From: Streptomyces lateritius
Lineage (GTDB): Bacteria > Actinomycetota > Actinomycetes > Streptomycetales > Streptomycetaceae
Length of the DNA: 64,000 bases
NCBI RefSeq assembly: GCF_014649715.1
Contig: NZ_BMTO01000002.1
Location: forward strand, 1-64,000
Direction of reading: 5' to 3'
The notes below the pieces were generated by a model. The model was given only the letters and a program-made list of their open reading frames with translations, made no database searches and was not told the DNA's origin. A program made the position numbers and the translations under genes. This document shows positions 24,797 through 34,400 of the stretch, one piece after another; positions within the stretch are counted from its first letter, which is position 1, and the number at the start of each line of letters is the position of its first letter.

Positions 24797-27082
24797 TCAG
24801 CCGTTGCGCTTCCAGCGCGGCTTGTCGTCGCGGCGGGCGAAGGAGGAGCTGTTCGAGCCGGTGCCGCGGTGGTCGCCGCCGCGGTGGTCGTCACGACGGC
24901 CGTAGGGGCGGTCGCCGCCACCCGGGCGGAAGCCGCCCGACGGACGGTCGTCACGACGGTCGCGGTTGAACGGACGGTCGCTGCCGCGGTGGCCGCCCGA
25001 GGGACGGTCGTCACGGCGGTCGAAGGAACGGCCGCCACGGTCGTCGCGGTTGAAGCCACCGGACGGGCGGTCGTCACGACGGAAGCCACCGGAGGGACGG
25101 TCGTTGTCGCGGCGGAAGCCGCCACCCGACGGGCGGTCGTCACGACGGAAGCCACCGGAGGGACGGTCGTTGTCGCGGCGGAAGCCGCCACGGTCGCCAC
25201 CACGGTCGTCACGGTTGAAGCCGCCCGACGGGCGGTCGTCACGACGGAAGCCACCGGAGGGACGGTCGTTGTCGCGGCGGAAGCCGCCACCCGACGGACG
25301 GTCGTTGTCACGACGCTCGAACGAACGGCCACCACGGTCGTCACGACGGTCGTCGCGGCGGAAGCCGCCACGGTCGCCACCACGGTCACCGCCGCGGAAG
25401 CCACCACGGTCACCGCCGCGGTCGCCACCGCGGTCACGGCGCTCGTAGTTGCCCCGCTCGTCGCGGAACGCCGGCGTGCGCTCCTCGCGGCGCTCCTCGC
25501 GCACCGGCTCGGCAGCGGCCACCACGGCGGCGACCTCGGCCTCGGCGGCCTCCGTCACCTCGGCGACCGCGGCCTCCGGGTCCTCGCCACGCTCACGCGC
25601 GGAACGGGCGACCAGGCGGTCGGCCTCCTCGCGGAGCTCGACGGCGCGGCGCGTCAGACGCTCCAGCTGCTTGGTGAGGTCGGCGACCTCACGCTCGGCC
25701 TGCTTGGCCGCGTTGTTCGCGGAGTCGGCCTGGACCTCGGTCAGCGAACGCGCACCGGTGATCTCGGCGACCTCCGGGTCGAACGCGCCCGCACCGCCCA
25801 CGATGTGGCGCGAGGCGTCGACGCCCGCGTCCTCCATCAGACGGAAGATCTGGCGGCGCTGGTGCGGGAGGGCCAGGGAGACCACGACACCCGAGCGGCC
25901 GGCGCGAGCCGTACGGCCCGAGCGGTGCAGGTAGTCCTTGTGGTCGCCGGCCGGGTCCACGTTCAGGACCAGGTCGATGCCGTCGACGTGGATACCGCGG
26001 GCGGCGACGTCGGTGGCGACCAGCGCGTTGACGTAGCCGTCCTTGAAGTCGGCGAGGACGCGGGTACGGGCACCCTGCGTCATGCCGCCGTGCAGCGCGT
26101 CCGCCTTGACGCCCGACTCGACGAGCTGCTCGGCGATACGGTCGGCGCCCAGCTGGGTCCGTACGAAGATGATCGTGCGGCCCTTGCGGGCGGCGATGGC
26201 GGCCGTGACCGGCGCCTTGTCCTTCGGCTTCACGACGAGGACGTGGTGAGTCATGGTGGTGACGTTGCCCTGGGCGCTGTCGACCTCGTGCGTGACCGGG
26301 TTGTTCAGGTAACGCTTGACCAGCGTGCCGATCTCGTTCTCCATGGTCGCGGAGAAGAGCATGCGCTGACCGCCGACCGGGATCTGGTCGAACAGCTCGG
26401 TGACCTCGGGCAGGAAGCCCAGGTCGGACATCTGGTCGGCCTCGTCGAGGACCGCGACCTGGACGTTCTCGAGGGAGCAGGCGCCACGGTTGATGATGTC
26501 GCGCAGGCGGCCCGGGGTGGCGACGAGGATGTCGACGCCGCGCTCGAGGGCGTAGATCTGGTTGCCCATGGACGTACCGCCGCAGACGACCTTGATCTTC
26601 AGGCCGAGCACGTCGCCGTACGGCTGGAGGGCGTCCGCGACCTGCATCGCGAGCTCACGGGTCGGGGTGAGGATGACCGCGCGGGGCTTCTTCTTCTCGG
26701 TGTGGCCGCCGGCGAGCTGCGCCAGGGTCGGCAGACCGAAGGAGAGCGTCTTGCCGGAGCCGGTACGGCCGCGGCCGAGGATGTCCTTGCCGGCCAGGGC
26801 GTCCGGGATGGTCGCCGCCTGGATCGGGAAGGGGGTGGTCACGCCGTTCTGGGCGAGCTTGCGCACGACGCCCTCGGGCAGGCCGAGGTCGGCGAACGTG
26901 ACGGTGGGCTCGGAGGACTCGTCCTCGGCCGACTCGGTCCCGGCGGACGCGTCCTGAGCGGACTCGTTCAGGGGGGACTCGAGAGCGGCGGCCTCGGTCT
27001 CGACGATCTCGGTGGCCTCGAGGGCCTCGACGATCTCGTCGCTCTGGGGCAGGACGGCGTGGTCAGAACTGAAAATGGACAT
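24797..27082 (-). CDS. DEAD-box ATP-dependent RNA helicase with RGG-type repeat tail
   Basis: This 761-residue helicase has all core motifs: a Q motif in FADLGLPEGVVRKLAQNGVT, Walker A GRGRTGSGKT, PTRELAMQV, VLDEADQMSDLGF, SATMENE, and HRSGRTARAGRSG. A helical segment (about 455-500) precedes an acidic stretch and a long disordered tail (about 530-761) built from repeats of the type RRDDRPSGGF and RDNDRPSGGF. Such RGG-like tails bind RNA and promote condensates. It should remodel structured RNA, for instance in ribosome assembly or at low temperature. The N-terminus has an extra acidic region of about 60 residues. The start is ATG 27082. Confidence 0.93.
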   Translation of the reverse strand: MSIFSSDHAVLPQSDEIVEALEATEIVETEAAALESPLNESAQDASAGTESAEDESSEPTVTFADLGLPEGVVRKLAQNGVTTPFPIQAATIPDALAGKDILGRGRTGSGKTLSFGLPTLAQLAGGHTEKKKPRAVILTPTRELAMQVADALQPYGDVLGLKIKVVCGGTSMGNQIYALERGVDILVATPGRLRDIINRGACSLENVQVAVLDEADQMSDLGFLPEVTELFDQIPVGGQRMLFSATMENEIGTLVKRYLNNPVTHEVDSAQGNVTTMTHHVLVVKPKDKAPVTAAIAARKGRTIIFVRTQLGADRIAEQLVESGVKADALHGGMTQGARTRVLADFKDGYVNALVATDVAARGIHVDGIDLVLNVDPAGDHKDYLHRSGRTARAGRSGVVVSLALPHQRRQIFRLMEDAGVDASRHIVGGAGAFDPEVAEITGARSLTEVQADSANNAAKQAEREVADLTKQLERLTRRAVELREEADRLVARSARERGEDPEAAVAEVTEAAEAEVAAVVAAAEPVREERREERTPAFRDERGNYERRDRGGDRGGDRGGFRGGDRGGDRGGFRRDDRRDDRGGRSFERRDNDRPSGGGFRRDNDRPSGGFRRDDRPSGGFNRDDRGGDRGGFRRDNDRPSGGFRRDDRPSGGGFRRDNDRPSGGFRRDDRPSGGFNRDDRGGRSFDRRDDRPSGGHRGSDRPFNRDRRDDRPSGGFRPGGGDRPYGRRDDHRGGDHRGTGSNSSSFARRDDKPRWKRNG
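24870..25440. repeat. Coding repeats in the helicase C-terminus
   Basis: Units around CGGTCGTCACGACGGAAGCC recur many times, alternating with CGGTCGTTGTCGCGG variants and merging into CGGTCACCGCC units at the right-hand end. They encode the (R)DDRPSGGF / DNDRPSGGF tail. Long identical blocks make copy-number change by slippage likely. Confidence 0.8.
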
Positions 27083-27281
27083 GCGAAATGCGAAACCTTC
27101 CGGAGTCTCGGCACGCGCCCGTCAACTCCGTGAAATTCGCAAATCGACCGCCTCAATGCGGTCAGCCACGGCTAGGGAGAGTACGCGCCACACGGCGCTC
27201 TTCTGTTTCGGCGCCGGGCAATGGGATCAAACGATCTATAACCATACGCACCCTTCCCGCCTCATGGCAAACCGGCGTGCG

Positions 27282-27887
27282 TCACACCGGCCCGACCTGC
27301 GGAGATGCTTCCGGCTCGGCCGTCCCGCCGGGGCTGTCCGCCGCCTTCATGGCACCCATGTGGGTGTCCGCGCCGGGGGTCGACGTCGGCGGATCGGTCG
27401 GCTCGGGGGTCGGCTCGGGAGTGGGCTCCACCGTCGGCTCGGGGGTCGGCTCCGGGGTCGGGGTCGGCTCCGGCGGCTCGACCGGTGCGGACGTCTCGCC
27501 GGCGGGGGCACTTGGCCCGCCCGCCCCGCCGGGCACCTGGCCGGGATTCGGCTTGCCGCCCCCACCCCCGCCCGACGACCCCGCGGGCGCACCCGCCGAG
27601 GGCTTCCCGCCGGACGACGGCGACCCGCTCGGCACCGGCGACTCCTCGCCCGCGCCGTCCGCCTCCGGGCCGCCCTTGCCGGAGGCGTCGTGAGCGCCGG
27701 CGCCGCGCCGGTCCGCCGGCCCCACCCCGCCGCCGGCCTCGGCGGCCACACCCTGCTTCCCCGCGGACTTGCTGGGCGCCGGCTTCGCGCCCTCGTCACT
27801 GACACTCATACAGCCGCTCATACCGGCGCAGGCGGCGACCGCCAGCGCGGCGGCGGCCCATCTCACACGGGTGGGCAAATGGGGCAT
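27282..27887 (-). CDS. Putative lipoprotein with Pro/Glu/Thr repeat region
   Basis: The 201-residue protein has an N-terminal export signal (RVRWAAAALAVAACAGMSGC) whose Cys26 sits in a lipobox-like MSGC. After that it is low complexity: Gly/Ser/Pro-rich (about 40-130), then EPTPTPEPTPEPTVEP repeats (about 140-170). I see no enzymatic domain. It may be a wall-spanning or surface spacer. The start is ATG 27887. It lies between the helicase and an empty region. A proline-rich chance frame is a possible alternative, but the signal peptide and lipobox argue for a real gene. Confidence 0.6.
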   Translation of the reverse strand: MPHLPTRVRWAAAALAVAACAGMSGCMSVSDEGAKPAPSKSAGKQGVAAEAGGGVGPADRRGAGAHDASGKGGPEADGAGEESPVPSGSPSSGGKPSAGAPAGSSGGGGGGKPNPGQVPGGAGGPSAPAGETSAPVEPPEPTPTPEPTPEPTVEPTPEPTPEPTDPPTSTPGADTHMGAMKAADSPGGTAEPEASPQVGPV

Positions 27888-28382
27888 GGAGGGCACCTCC
27901 AGGACACAACGGGCGGGAAGGAACGCGTCTCGCTGCCCAACTCCCCGCGCACCACAAGGGACACGCCTCCCTCCACGACACAACCCCCGGCCCCGGAGTC
28001 GCTCCGGGACCGGCGGTCGCCCGGCGGGGTGGGGCTGCCCGGCTCCCGTCGCCGCTGAGAAGGCTCAGGTCGTCGAGGAGGTCTTCGAGGGTCCGTACGC
28101 CGCCCACGTCGATCAGGTCGCCCACGCCGTGCACGGTGTCGGATTCGGCAGGGCGCTGCCCGACATCCCGAGCACGGCCACGACTGCGAGGCGGCACCGG
28201 CGCGAGCGCGCCTGTAGGCGTGGTTCACGCCCCGCGGAACCGGCGGTCCGCGCGTGGGGCCACCGTCCGCTCGTGATCGCCACTCCGATGCCACACGGGG
28301 TTCTCCGACGCCACGCGTGGGCGCGGCGGAGCAGTTCCGCCCGGCGGCCCCCAACCGGGCGGCCGTCAAGGACAATGACGGT
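27888..28382. other. Intergenic region with possible small-protein remnant
   Basis: No intact gene is convincing in these 495 bases. On the minus strand, RLAVVAVLGMSGSALPNP looks like a signal peptide, while a neighbouring frame reads DTVHGVGDLIDVGGVRTLEDLLDDLSLL, which looks protein-like rather than random. Joining the two needs one frameshift near 28140. This may be a decayed gene for a small secreted protein, or chance. Confidence 0.3.
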
Positions 28383-28733
28383 GTGCTGGAGATGACACGC
28401 GACACGTTCGAAGAGCTGGTGGCCGAGGCCCTGGACACGATCCCGCCGGAACTCACGCGGGTCATGGACAACGTGGCCGTGTTCGTGGAGGACGAACCCG
28501 ACCCCTCGGATCCGGAGCTCCTCGGGCTGTACGAGGGAACCCCCCTCACCGAGCGCGGGGAGTGGTACGCCGGTGTCCTGCCGGACCGCATCTCCATCTA
28601 CATGGGCCCCACCCTGCGCTACTGCGAGACCCGGGACGACGTGGTGCACGAGGTCGCCGTGACCGTGGTCCACGAGATCGCCCACCATTTCGGCATCGAC
28701 GACGAACGCCTCCACGCGCTGGGCTGGGGCTGA
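28383..28733 (+). CDS. Small zincin-like metallopeptidase (DUF1025 type)
   Basis: The 116-residue protein has the HExxH site in VVHEIAHHFGIDDERLHALGWG, with the extended HExxHxxGxxD typical of the family. The N-terminus (TRDTFEELVAEALDTIPPEL) and the central LLGLYEGTPLTERG are conserved features of this short actinobacterial metallopeptidase family. It is cytosolic, with no signal peptide. The substrate is unknown. The start is taken at GTG 28383, with AAGGA about eight bases upstream; ATG 28392 is the alternative. It is followed by a tRNA cluster on the same strand. Confidence 0.85.
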   Translation: MLEMTRDTFEELVAEALDTIPPELTRVMDNVAVFVEDEPDPSDPELLGLYEGTPLTERGEWYAGVLPDRISIYMGPTLRYCETRDDVVHEVAVTVVHEIAHHFGIDDERLHALGWG

Positions 28734-28854
28734 GACCGGGGCCGTCCGGGAGCCCAGCCCCACCCCCGGCGGAAACCGTTTTGGCGATAGCGGTCGGCAT
28801 CCCATATGCTTCTCACGTCCCCGACGCGCTGAGAAGCGCCCAGGTGGGCCCTTA

Positions 28855-28927
28855 GCCCTCATCGTCTAGTGGCCCAGGACGCCGCCCTTTCAAGGCGGTA
28901 GCACGGGTTCGAATCCCGTTGGGGGCA
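28855..28927 (+). tRNA. tRNA-Glu (TTC)
   Basis: A 73-base cloverleaf with anticodon loop CTTTCAA (TTC), D-arm ATCGTCTAGTGGCC and T-arm GGGTTCGAATCCC. It is the first of a Glu-Asp-Phe cluster. Confidence 0.95.
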
Positions 28928-28966
28928 CGCACAACTGTGTGCGAGACTTGTTCTCGCACATTGCAA

Positions 28967-29040
28967 GGTCCTGTGGAGCAGTTGGTTAGCTCGCCACCCT
29001 GTCAAGGTGGAGGTCGCGGGTTCAAGTCCCGTCAGGATCG
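28967..29040 (+). tRNA. tRNA-Asp (GTC), copy 1
   Basis: A 74-base cloverleaf with anticodon loop CTGTCAA (GTC), acceptor GGTCCTG paired with CAGGATC. Its mature sequence is identical to the second tRNA-Asp at 35550-35623. Confidence 0.95.
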
Positions 29041-29062
29041 CTGAGGTCAGAAATGATCTCGT

Positions 29063-29136
29063 GGCTGGGTAGCTCAGTTGGTACGAGCGATCGCCTGAAA
29101 AGCGATAGGTCGCCGGTTCGACCCCGGCCCCAGCCA
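29063..29136 (+). tRNA. tRNA-Phe (GAA)
   Basis: A 74-base cloverleaf with anticodon loop CTGAAAA (GAA), acceptor GGCTGGG paired with CCCAGCC, and T-arm CCGGTTCGACCCCGG. It is the last gene of the cluster and is followed by a hairpin terminator. Confidence 0.95.
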
Positions 29137-29141
29137 CCATC

Positions 29142-29170
29142 GAAGGCCCCGTCCGGTGGACGGGGCCTTC
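29142..29170 (+). terminator. Terminator of the Glu-Asp-Phe tRNA cluster
   Basis: GAAGGCCCCGTC and GACGGGGCCTTC form a 12-bp stem with a five-base loop, followed by TTCG. It may also serve the convergent CcdA gene. Confidence 0.8.
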
Positions 29171-29243
29171 TTCGTGTGTACGTACGAAAGTCTCGACGCC
29201 CCGGCCCCCTGCGGGAGGAGGCGGGCGCCCCCTCCCGTACGGC

Positions 29244-30086
29244 TCAGACCTCCTCGCGCCGTCCGCCGCGCCCGCCCCGGACCGCGAGCACCACCGCGAT
29301 CACCGCCACCACGGCGACGACCGCGATCAGCAGCACCCCGTCCGGCACCGACCGGCCCAGCGACGCCACCCGCTCCTCCACCGCGAACGAGTCGTCCACC
29401 GAGAGCAGCCCCGGCAACGCCGTGGTGCCGTCGAAGACCAGGAAGACCGTCCCCAGGAGGACGAAGAAGAGGCCGGACAGCAAGGTGGTCGAATGCGCCT
29501 CGAAGCGGCCGGCACGGAGGGTCCGGCCGCGCAGCCAGCGGCGCCGGCCCAGTTCGTACCGCTCCCAGAGCAGCGCGAGCAGGAACAGCGGGACCGCCAT
29601 GCCCAGCGCGTACACCGCGAGGAGCAGCCCGCCGTACGCCGGGCTGCCGCTCAGGGCCGCCACCGTCAGGACGCTGCCGAGGATCGGGCCGGCGCAGAAG
29701 CCGGCGAGGCCGTAGACGAGGCCGAGGGCGTAGACGGAGACGGCCCGGGTGGGCCGGATCCGGCCGCTGACCTCGGCGATCCGGCGGGAGGCGAAGCCCA
29801 TGCCGAGGATCTGGACCGTCCCGAGCAGGATGATCAGCCAGCCGCCGAGCGCCACGAGCAGGTCCCGGTGGCCGTAGAACAGCCGCCCGGCGAAGGACCC
29901 GGCCGCGCCGAGCGGGACGAGCGTCGTGGCGAGACCCGCGTAGAAGATCCCGGTACGGGCGAGGAGCCGGCCGGCCGAGTCGATCGAGTACGCGAAGAAG
30001 GCCGGGAGCAGCAGGGCGCTGCACGGGCTGAGCAGGGCGAGGAGGCCGCCGAGGAAGGCCGCCAGATAGCCGATGTCGGCGGTCAC
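29244..30086 (-). CDS. CcdA/DsbD-type membrane thiol-electron transporter
   Basis: This 280-residue membrane protein has six to seven hydrophobic segments in the CcdA pattern. Its two membrane cysteines are in LLALLSPCSALLLPAFFAYS and GLAGFCAGPILGSVLTV, the pair that carries electrons from cytosolic thioredoxin across the membrane. It should reduce an extracytoplasmic thioredoxin-like partner, for cytochrome c maturation or disulfide repair. The GTG at 30086 overlaps the TGA of the upstream DsbA-like gene by four bases (GTGA), so the two are translationally coupled and probably work together. The last 30 residues form an extra hydrophobic segment ending in RGGRGGRREEV. Confidence 0.9.
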   Translation of the reverse strand: MTADIGYLAAFLGGLLALLSPCSALLLPAFFAYSIDSAGRLLARTGIFYAGLATTLVPLGAAGSFAGRLFYGHRDLLVALGGWLIILLGTVQILGMGFASRRIAEVSGRIRPTRAVSVYALGLVYGLAGFCAGPILGSVLTVAALSGSPAYGGLLLAVYALGMAVPLFLLALLWERYELGRRRWLRGRTLRAGRFEAHSTTLLSGLFFVLLGTVFLVFDGTTALPGLLSVDDSFAVEERVASLGRSVPDGVLLIAVVAVVAVIAVVLAVRGGRGGRREEV

Positions 30087-30922
30087 CGCCCGGCCGCCGG
30101 CTTCCCGCCCGACTCCCCGCTCTTCGGCTTCTCGCCCGACTCCCCACCCGCCGCCTTCCTGCCCGTCGCCTCGGCCGCCTTCGCCGCCGCGTCGATCGCC
30201 CGCGTGAAGGTCTCCGTCGGCTGCGCTCCGGCGATCGGCCGGCCGTTGATCAGGAACGAGGGAGTCGAGGTCGCTCCGAGCGAGTACCCCTGCTCCTTGT
30301 CGGCGCTCACCGCCGCACGGGCCGCCGCACTGTCCGTGTCCCGGGCGAACCGGGCGAGGTCCCCCACCCCCGCCTGCCTGCCCAGGGCCGCCAGCCTCTC
30401 CTTGCCGAAGCCCTTCTCCTTGGCGCCCTCCGCGTACGCGGCCCGGTGGAACTCCCAGAACCTCCCCTGCTGCCCCGCCGCCCACGAGGCCCGCGCCGCC
30501 GCCTCCGACTCCTCTCCGAAGATCGGGAAGTTCCGCCACTCGATGCGCAGGGTGCCGCCCTCGACGTACTTCTTCACCAGGGCCGGCTCGGTGTCCCGGG
30601 CGAACTTCCCGCAGTAGCCGCACTTGAAGTCGGCGTACTCGATCAGGACGACGGGCGCGTCGGCCCGCCCGAGGGCCAGCTTGTCGGAGGCGTCGCGGCG
30701 GGCGTACGCCTCCAGCTCGGGGTAGACGCCGGCGGTCGGGTCGACGGAGACCTCGGCGACGGAGGCACCGCCGTCGCCGCCGGAACCGGACGGCTTGGTG
30801 GCGGTGTACGAGACGAGCCCGAGCAGCGCGGCGGCGACCGCCACCCCGGAGACGATCATGATCGGCTTGGACCGGGAGGCGGTCCCCGAGGCGGGCCCGG
30901 ACGTGGACGTGGACTTGGACAT
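30083..30922 (-). CDS. Membrane-anchored DsbA/DsbG-family thioredoxin-like protein
   Basis: The 279-residue protein has one N-terminal anchor (about 23-43, IMIVSGVAVAAALLGLVSYTA) and an extracytoplasmic thioredoxin_4 domain (about 85-245). The redox site is YADFKCGYCGKFARDTEP (CGYC), and the cis-proline region is LGATSTPSFLINGRPIAGA. It should make or shuffle disulfides in exported proteins. The C-terminus is a repetitive Lys/Gly/Ser tail (GESGEKPKSGESGGKP). The ATG at 30922 has AGGAG about ten bases upstream. It is translationally coupled to the CcdA-like gene, its likely redox partner. Confidence 0.9.
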   Translation of the reverse strand: MSKSTSTSGPASGTASRSKPIMIVSGVAVAAALLGLVSYTATKPSGSGGDGGASVAEVSVDPTAGVYPELEAYARRDASDKLALGRADAPVVLIEYADFKCGYCGKFARDTEPALVKKYVEGGTLRIEWRNFPIFGEESEAAARASWAAGQQGRFWEFHRAAYAEGAKEKGFGKERLAALGRQAGVGDLARFARDTDSAAARAAVSADKEQGYSLGATSTPSFLINGRPIAGAQPTETFTRAIDAAAKAAEATGRKAAGGESGEKPKSGESGGKPAAGR

Positions 30923-30978
30923 GCGCAATCGCTCCTGAGAGGGAAGACAAGGACGGACGGCGGAGGTGACCGTTCCGT

Positions 30979-31320
30979 CTAGACCCGCAGGATCGACAGC
31001 TCCATCGGTGACGGTGGTACGAGTCCGGGCGGCTCGGGCTCCGGATCCGGCCCGGTCAGGAGGTGCCGTACGTCCTCGCCCGCGCCCCGGACCGGCGCGG
31101 GCGGCAGCTCGCCGCCCCCGTTGCCGTACGGCCGGGGCGGTACGGCGGGGCTCGCCGCCCCCTCGCTCGGATGCCCCTGGCCACAGCCCGGCGGCGCTCC
31201 GGCGTCGACGACCACCGCTGCCGGGCTCGGGGCCGCCACGGTTCCGCCGCAGACCAGCAGTCCCAGCACCACGCCCAGCAGCGCGGCGAACGCCGCCGAC
31301 GCGCGGGCGATGCGGGACAT
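30979..31320 (-). CDS. Small secreted Pro/Gly-rich protein
   Basis: This 113-residue protein has an N-terminal signal sequence (RIARASAAFAALLGVVLGLLVCGGTVAAP), with likely cleavage after GGTVAA or lipidation at the Cys. The mature part is Pro/Gly-rich and acidic, without a recognised domain. The start is ATG 31320, with GAGAGG upstream. It sits upstream of the DsbA/CcdA pair on the same strand, divergent from hrpA, and could be co-transcribed with the redox pair. Function unknown. Confidence 0.55.
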   Translation of the reverse strand: MSRIARASAAFAALLGVVLGLLVCGGTVAAPSPAAVVVDAGAPPGCGQGHPSEGAASPAVPPRPYGNGGGELPPAPVRGAGEDVRHLLTGPDPEPEPPGLVPPSPMELSILRV

Positions 31321-31467
31321 GGGGACCTCTCGGCTGTCTCGGGTGGACTGCCCGAAATAGTACGGGCCGCCCGGCTCGGGCCCCGGAACGGCCGTCACCG
31401 AGCCACCGCCCCGCTCTGCTAAATCGGTTCGCCGGTTCTCGGCCCGGGGTGCGATCCTGGATTCCGT

Positions 31468-34400
31468 ATGTCTACTTCCTTCGCCGCCCTCCAGTCCGTC
31501 CTGGCCGAGGTCTCGCTGCGGGACGCCCACCGGCTCGGCCGCCGCCTCGAGGGCGCCCGCCGCATCCGCAAGCCCGAGGCCCGTGAGGCCGTCCTGGACG
31601 AGATCGCCGCCGAGGCCGGCAAGGCCAAGGAGCGCGTCGACGGGCGCGCCGCCCGTGTGCCCGCGATCACGTACCCCGAGCAGCTGCCCGTCTCCCAGAA
31701 GAAGGACGAGATCCTGGAGGCGATACGTGACCACCAGGTCGTGATCGTCGCCGGTGAGACGGGCTCCGGAAAGACCACGCAGATCCCCAAGATCTGTCTG
31801 GAGCTCGGCCGGGGCGTGCGGGGCATGATCGGCCACACGCAGCCCCGCCGGATCGCGGCCCGCACCGTCGCCGAACGGGTCGCCGACGAGCTGAAGACCC
31901 CGCTCGGCGAGGCGGTCGGCTGGAAGGTCCGCTTCACCGACCAGGTGAACCCCGACGCGACCTTCGTGAAGCTGATGACGGACGGCATCCTGCTCGCCGA
32001 GATCCAGACGGACCGCGAGCTGCGCGCCTACGACACGATCATCATCGACGAGGCCCACGAGCGGTCCCTCAACATCGACTTCCTGCTCGGCTATCTGGCC
32101 CAGCTGCTGCCCAAGCGGCCCGACCTCAAGGTCGTGATCACCTCCGCGACCATCGACCCCGAGCGCTTCTCCCGCCACTTCGGCGACGCTCCGATCGTCG
32201 AGGTCAGCGGCCGGACCTATCCGGTCGAGGTCCGCTACCGCCCCCTCCTCGAAGAGGACAGCGAGGAGTCGGACCGGGACCAGATCACGGCGATCTGCGA
32301 CGCCGTCGACGAACTCCAGGCCGAGGGCCCGGGCGACATCCTCGTCTTCCTCTCCGGCGAGCGCGAGATCCGCGACACGGCGGACGCGCTGATCAAGAAG
32401 CAGCTGCGCTCGACCGAGATCCTGCCGCTCTACGCCCGCCTGAGCCACGCCGAGCAGCACCGCGTCTTCCAGGCCCACTCCGGCCGCCGGATCGTCCTCG
32501 CCACGAACGTCGCCGAGACCTCGCTGACCGTTCCCGGCATCAAGTACGTGATCGATCCGGGCACCGCCCGCATCTCTCGCTACTCCCACCGCACCAAGGT
32601 CCAGCGGCTGCCGATCGAGCCCGTCTCGCAGGCCAGCGCCAACCAGCGCAAGGGCCGTTGCGGCCGGACGTCCGACGGCATCTGCATCCGGCTGTACTCC
32701 GAGGACGACTTCGTCTCCCGACCGGAGTTCACGGACGCCGAGATCCTCCGTACGAACCTGGCGTCCGTCATCCTGCAGATGACCGCCGCCGGCCTCGGCG
32801 AGATCGAGAAGTTCCCCTTCATCGACCCGCCGGACCACCGCAACATCCGCGACGGCGTGCAGCTCCTCCAGGAGCTGGGGGCCATCGACCCCGCCGAGAA
32901 GGATCCGAAGAAGCGGCTGACCCAGCAGGGGCGCAAGCTCTCCCAGCTGCCGGTCGACCCCCGCCTGGCCCGGATGGTCCTGGAGGCGGAGCGGAACGGC
33001 TGTGTACGGGAAGTCATGGTGATCGCGGCCGCGCTCTCCATCCAGGACCCGCGCGAGCGCCCCGCCGAGAAGCAGGCCCAGGCCGACCAGCAGCACGCCC
33101 GCTTCAAGGACGAGACGAGCGACTTCCTCGCCTTCCTCAACCTCTGGCGGTACGTCCGCGAGCAGCAGAAGGAGCGCGGCTCGTCCTCCTTCCGCCGGAT
33201 GTGCAAGCAGGAGTACCTGAACTTCCTGCGGATCCGCGAGTGGCAGGACATCTACGCGCAGCTGCGCACGGTCGCGAAGCAGATGGGGATCCACCTCAAC
33301 GACGAGGACGCCCCGGAGCAGTCCGTCCACGTCTCGCTCCTCGCCGGCCTCCTGTCCCACATCGGGATGAAGGACGTGAAGGAGGGCGCGAAGAACGAGT
33401 ACCTGGGCGCCCGCAGCGCCAAGTTCGCGATCTTCCCCGGCTCGGCGCTCTTCAAGAAGCCCCCGCGCTTCATCATGTCCGCCGAGCTGGTGGAGACCTC
33501 CCGCCTGTGGGCCCGGGTCAACGCGAAGATCGAGCCCGAGTGGATCGAGCCGCTCGCCCAGCACCTGATCAAGAAGACGTACAGCGAGCCGCACTGGGAG
33601 AAGGACCAGGCGGCGGTCATGGCGATCGAGAAGGTGACGCTGTACGGCGTCCCGATCGTGACCGACCGCAAGGTGAACTACGGGAAGATCGACCCCGAGG
33701 CCTCCCGCGAGCTGTTCATCCGCAACGCGCTCGTCGAGGGCGACTGGCGCACGCACCACAAGTTCTTCGCCGACAACCGCAGACTCCTCACCGAGGTCGA
33801 GGAGTTGGAGCACCGCGCCCGCCGCCGGGACATCCTGGTCGACGACGAGACGCTCTTCGACTTCTACGACCAGCGGGTGCCCGAACACGTCGTGTCCGGC
33901 GCGCACTTCGACTCCTGGTGGAAGCACAAGCGCCGCGAGGAACCGGAGTTCCTCGACTTCGAGCGCGAGATGCTCATCAACGAGAAGGCCGGCGCGGTCA
34001 CCAAGGACGACTATCCGGACTCCTGGCGGCAGGGGCCGCTGAAGTTCCGGGTGACGTACCAGTTCGAGCCGGGCGCGGACGCGGACGGCGTCACCGTCCA
34101 CATCCCGCTCCAGGTCCTCAACCAGGTCACCGACGAGGGCTTCGACTGGCAGATCCCGGGCCTGCGGGAAGAGGTCGTGACCGAGCTGATCCGATCCCTC
34201 CCCAAGCCGATCCGGCGCCACTACGTCCCGGCGCCGAACTACGCGTCCCGCTTCCTCGACTCGGCCGTCCCCCGCCAGGAGCCGCTGCCGGTCACGCTCG
34301 CGCGCGAGTTGCAGCGGATGGTCGGCGTCCCCGTCACGGCGGAGGACTTCGACCTGTCCCGGGTCCCCGACCACCTCAAGATCACCTTCCGGATCGTCGA

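Noticed and set aside
24870..25440. CRISPR-like array
   Set aside because: The repeats are variable in spacing, in frame, and encode the RGG-like tail of the helicase. There are no unique spacers and no cas genes.
28855..29136. Integrated element at the tRNA cluster
   Set aside because: No integrase, excisionase or phage gene lies nearby and no repeated tRNA 3' end was found as an attachment site.
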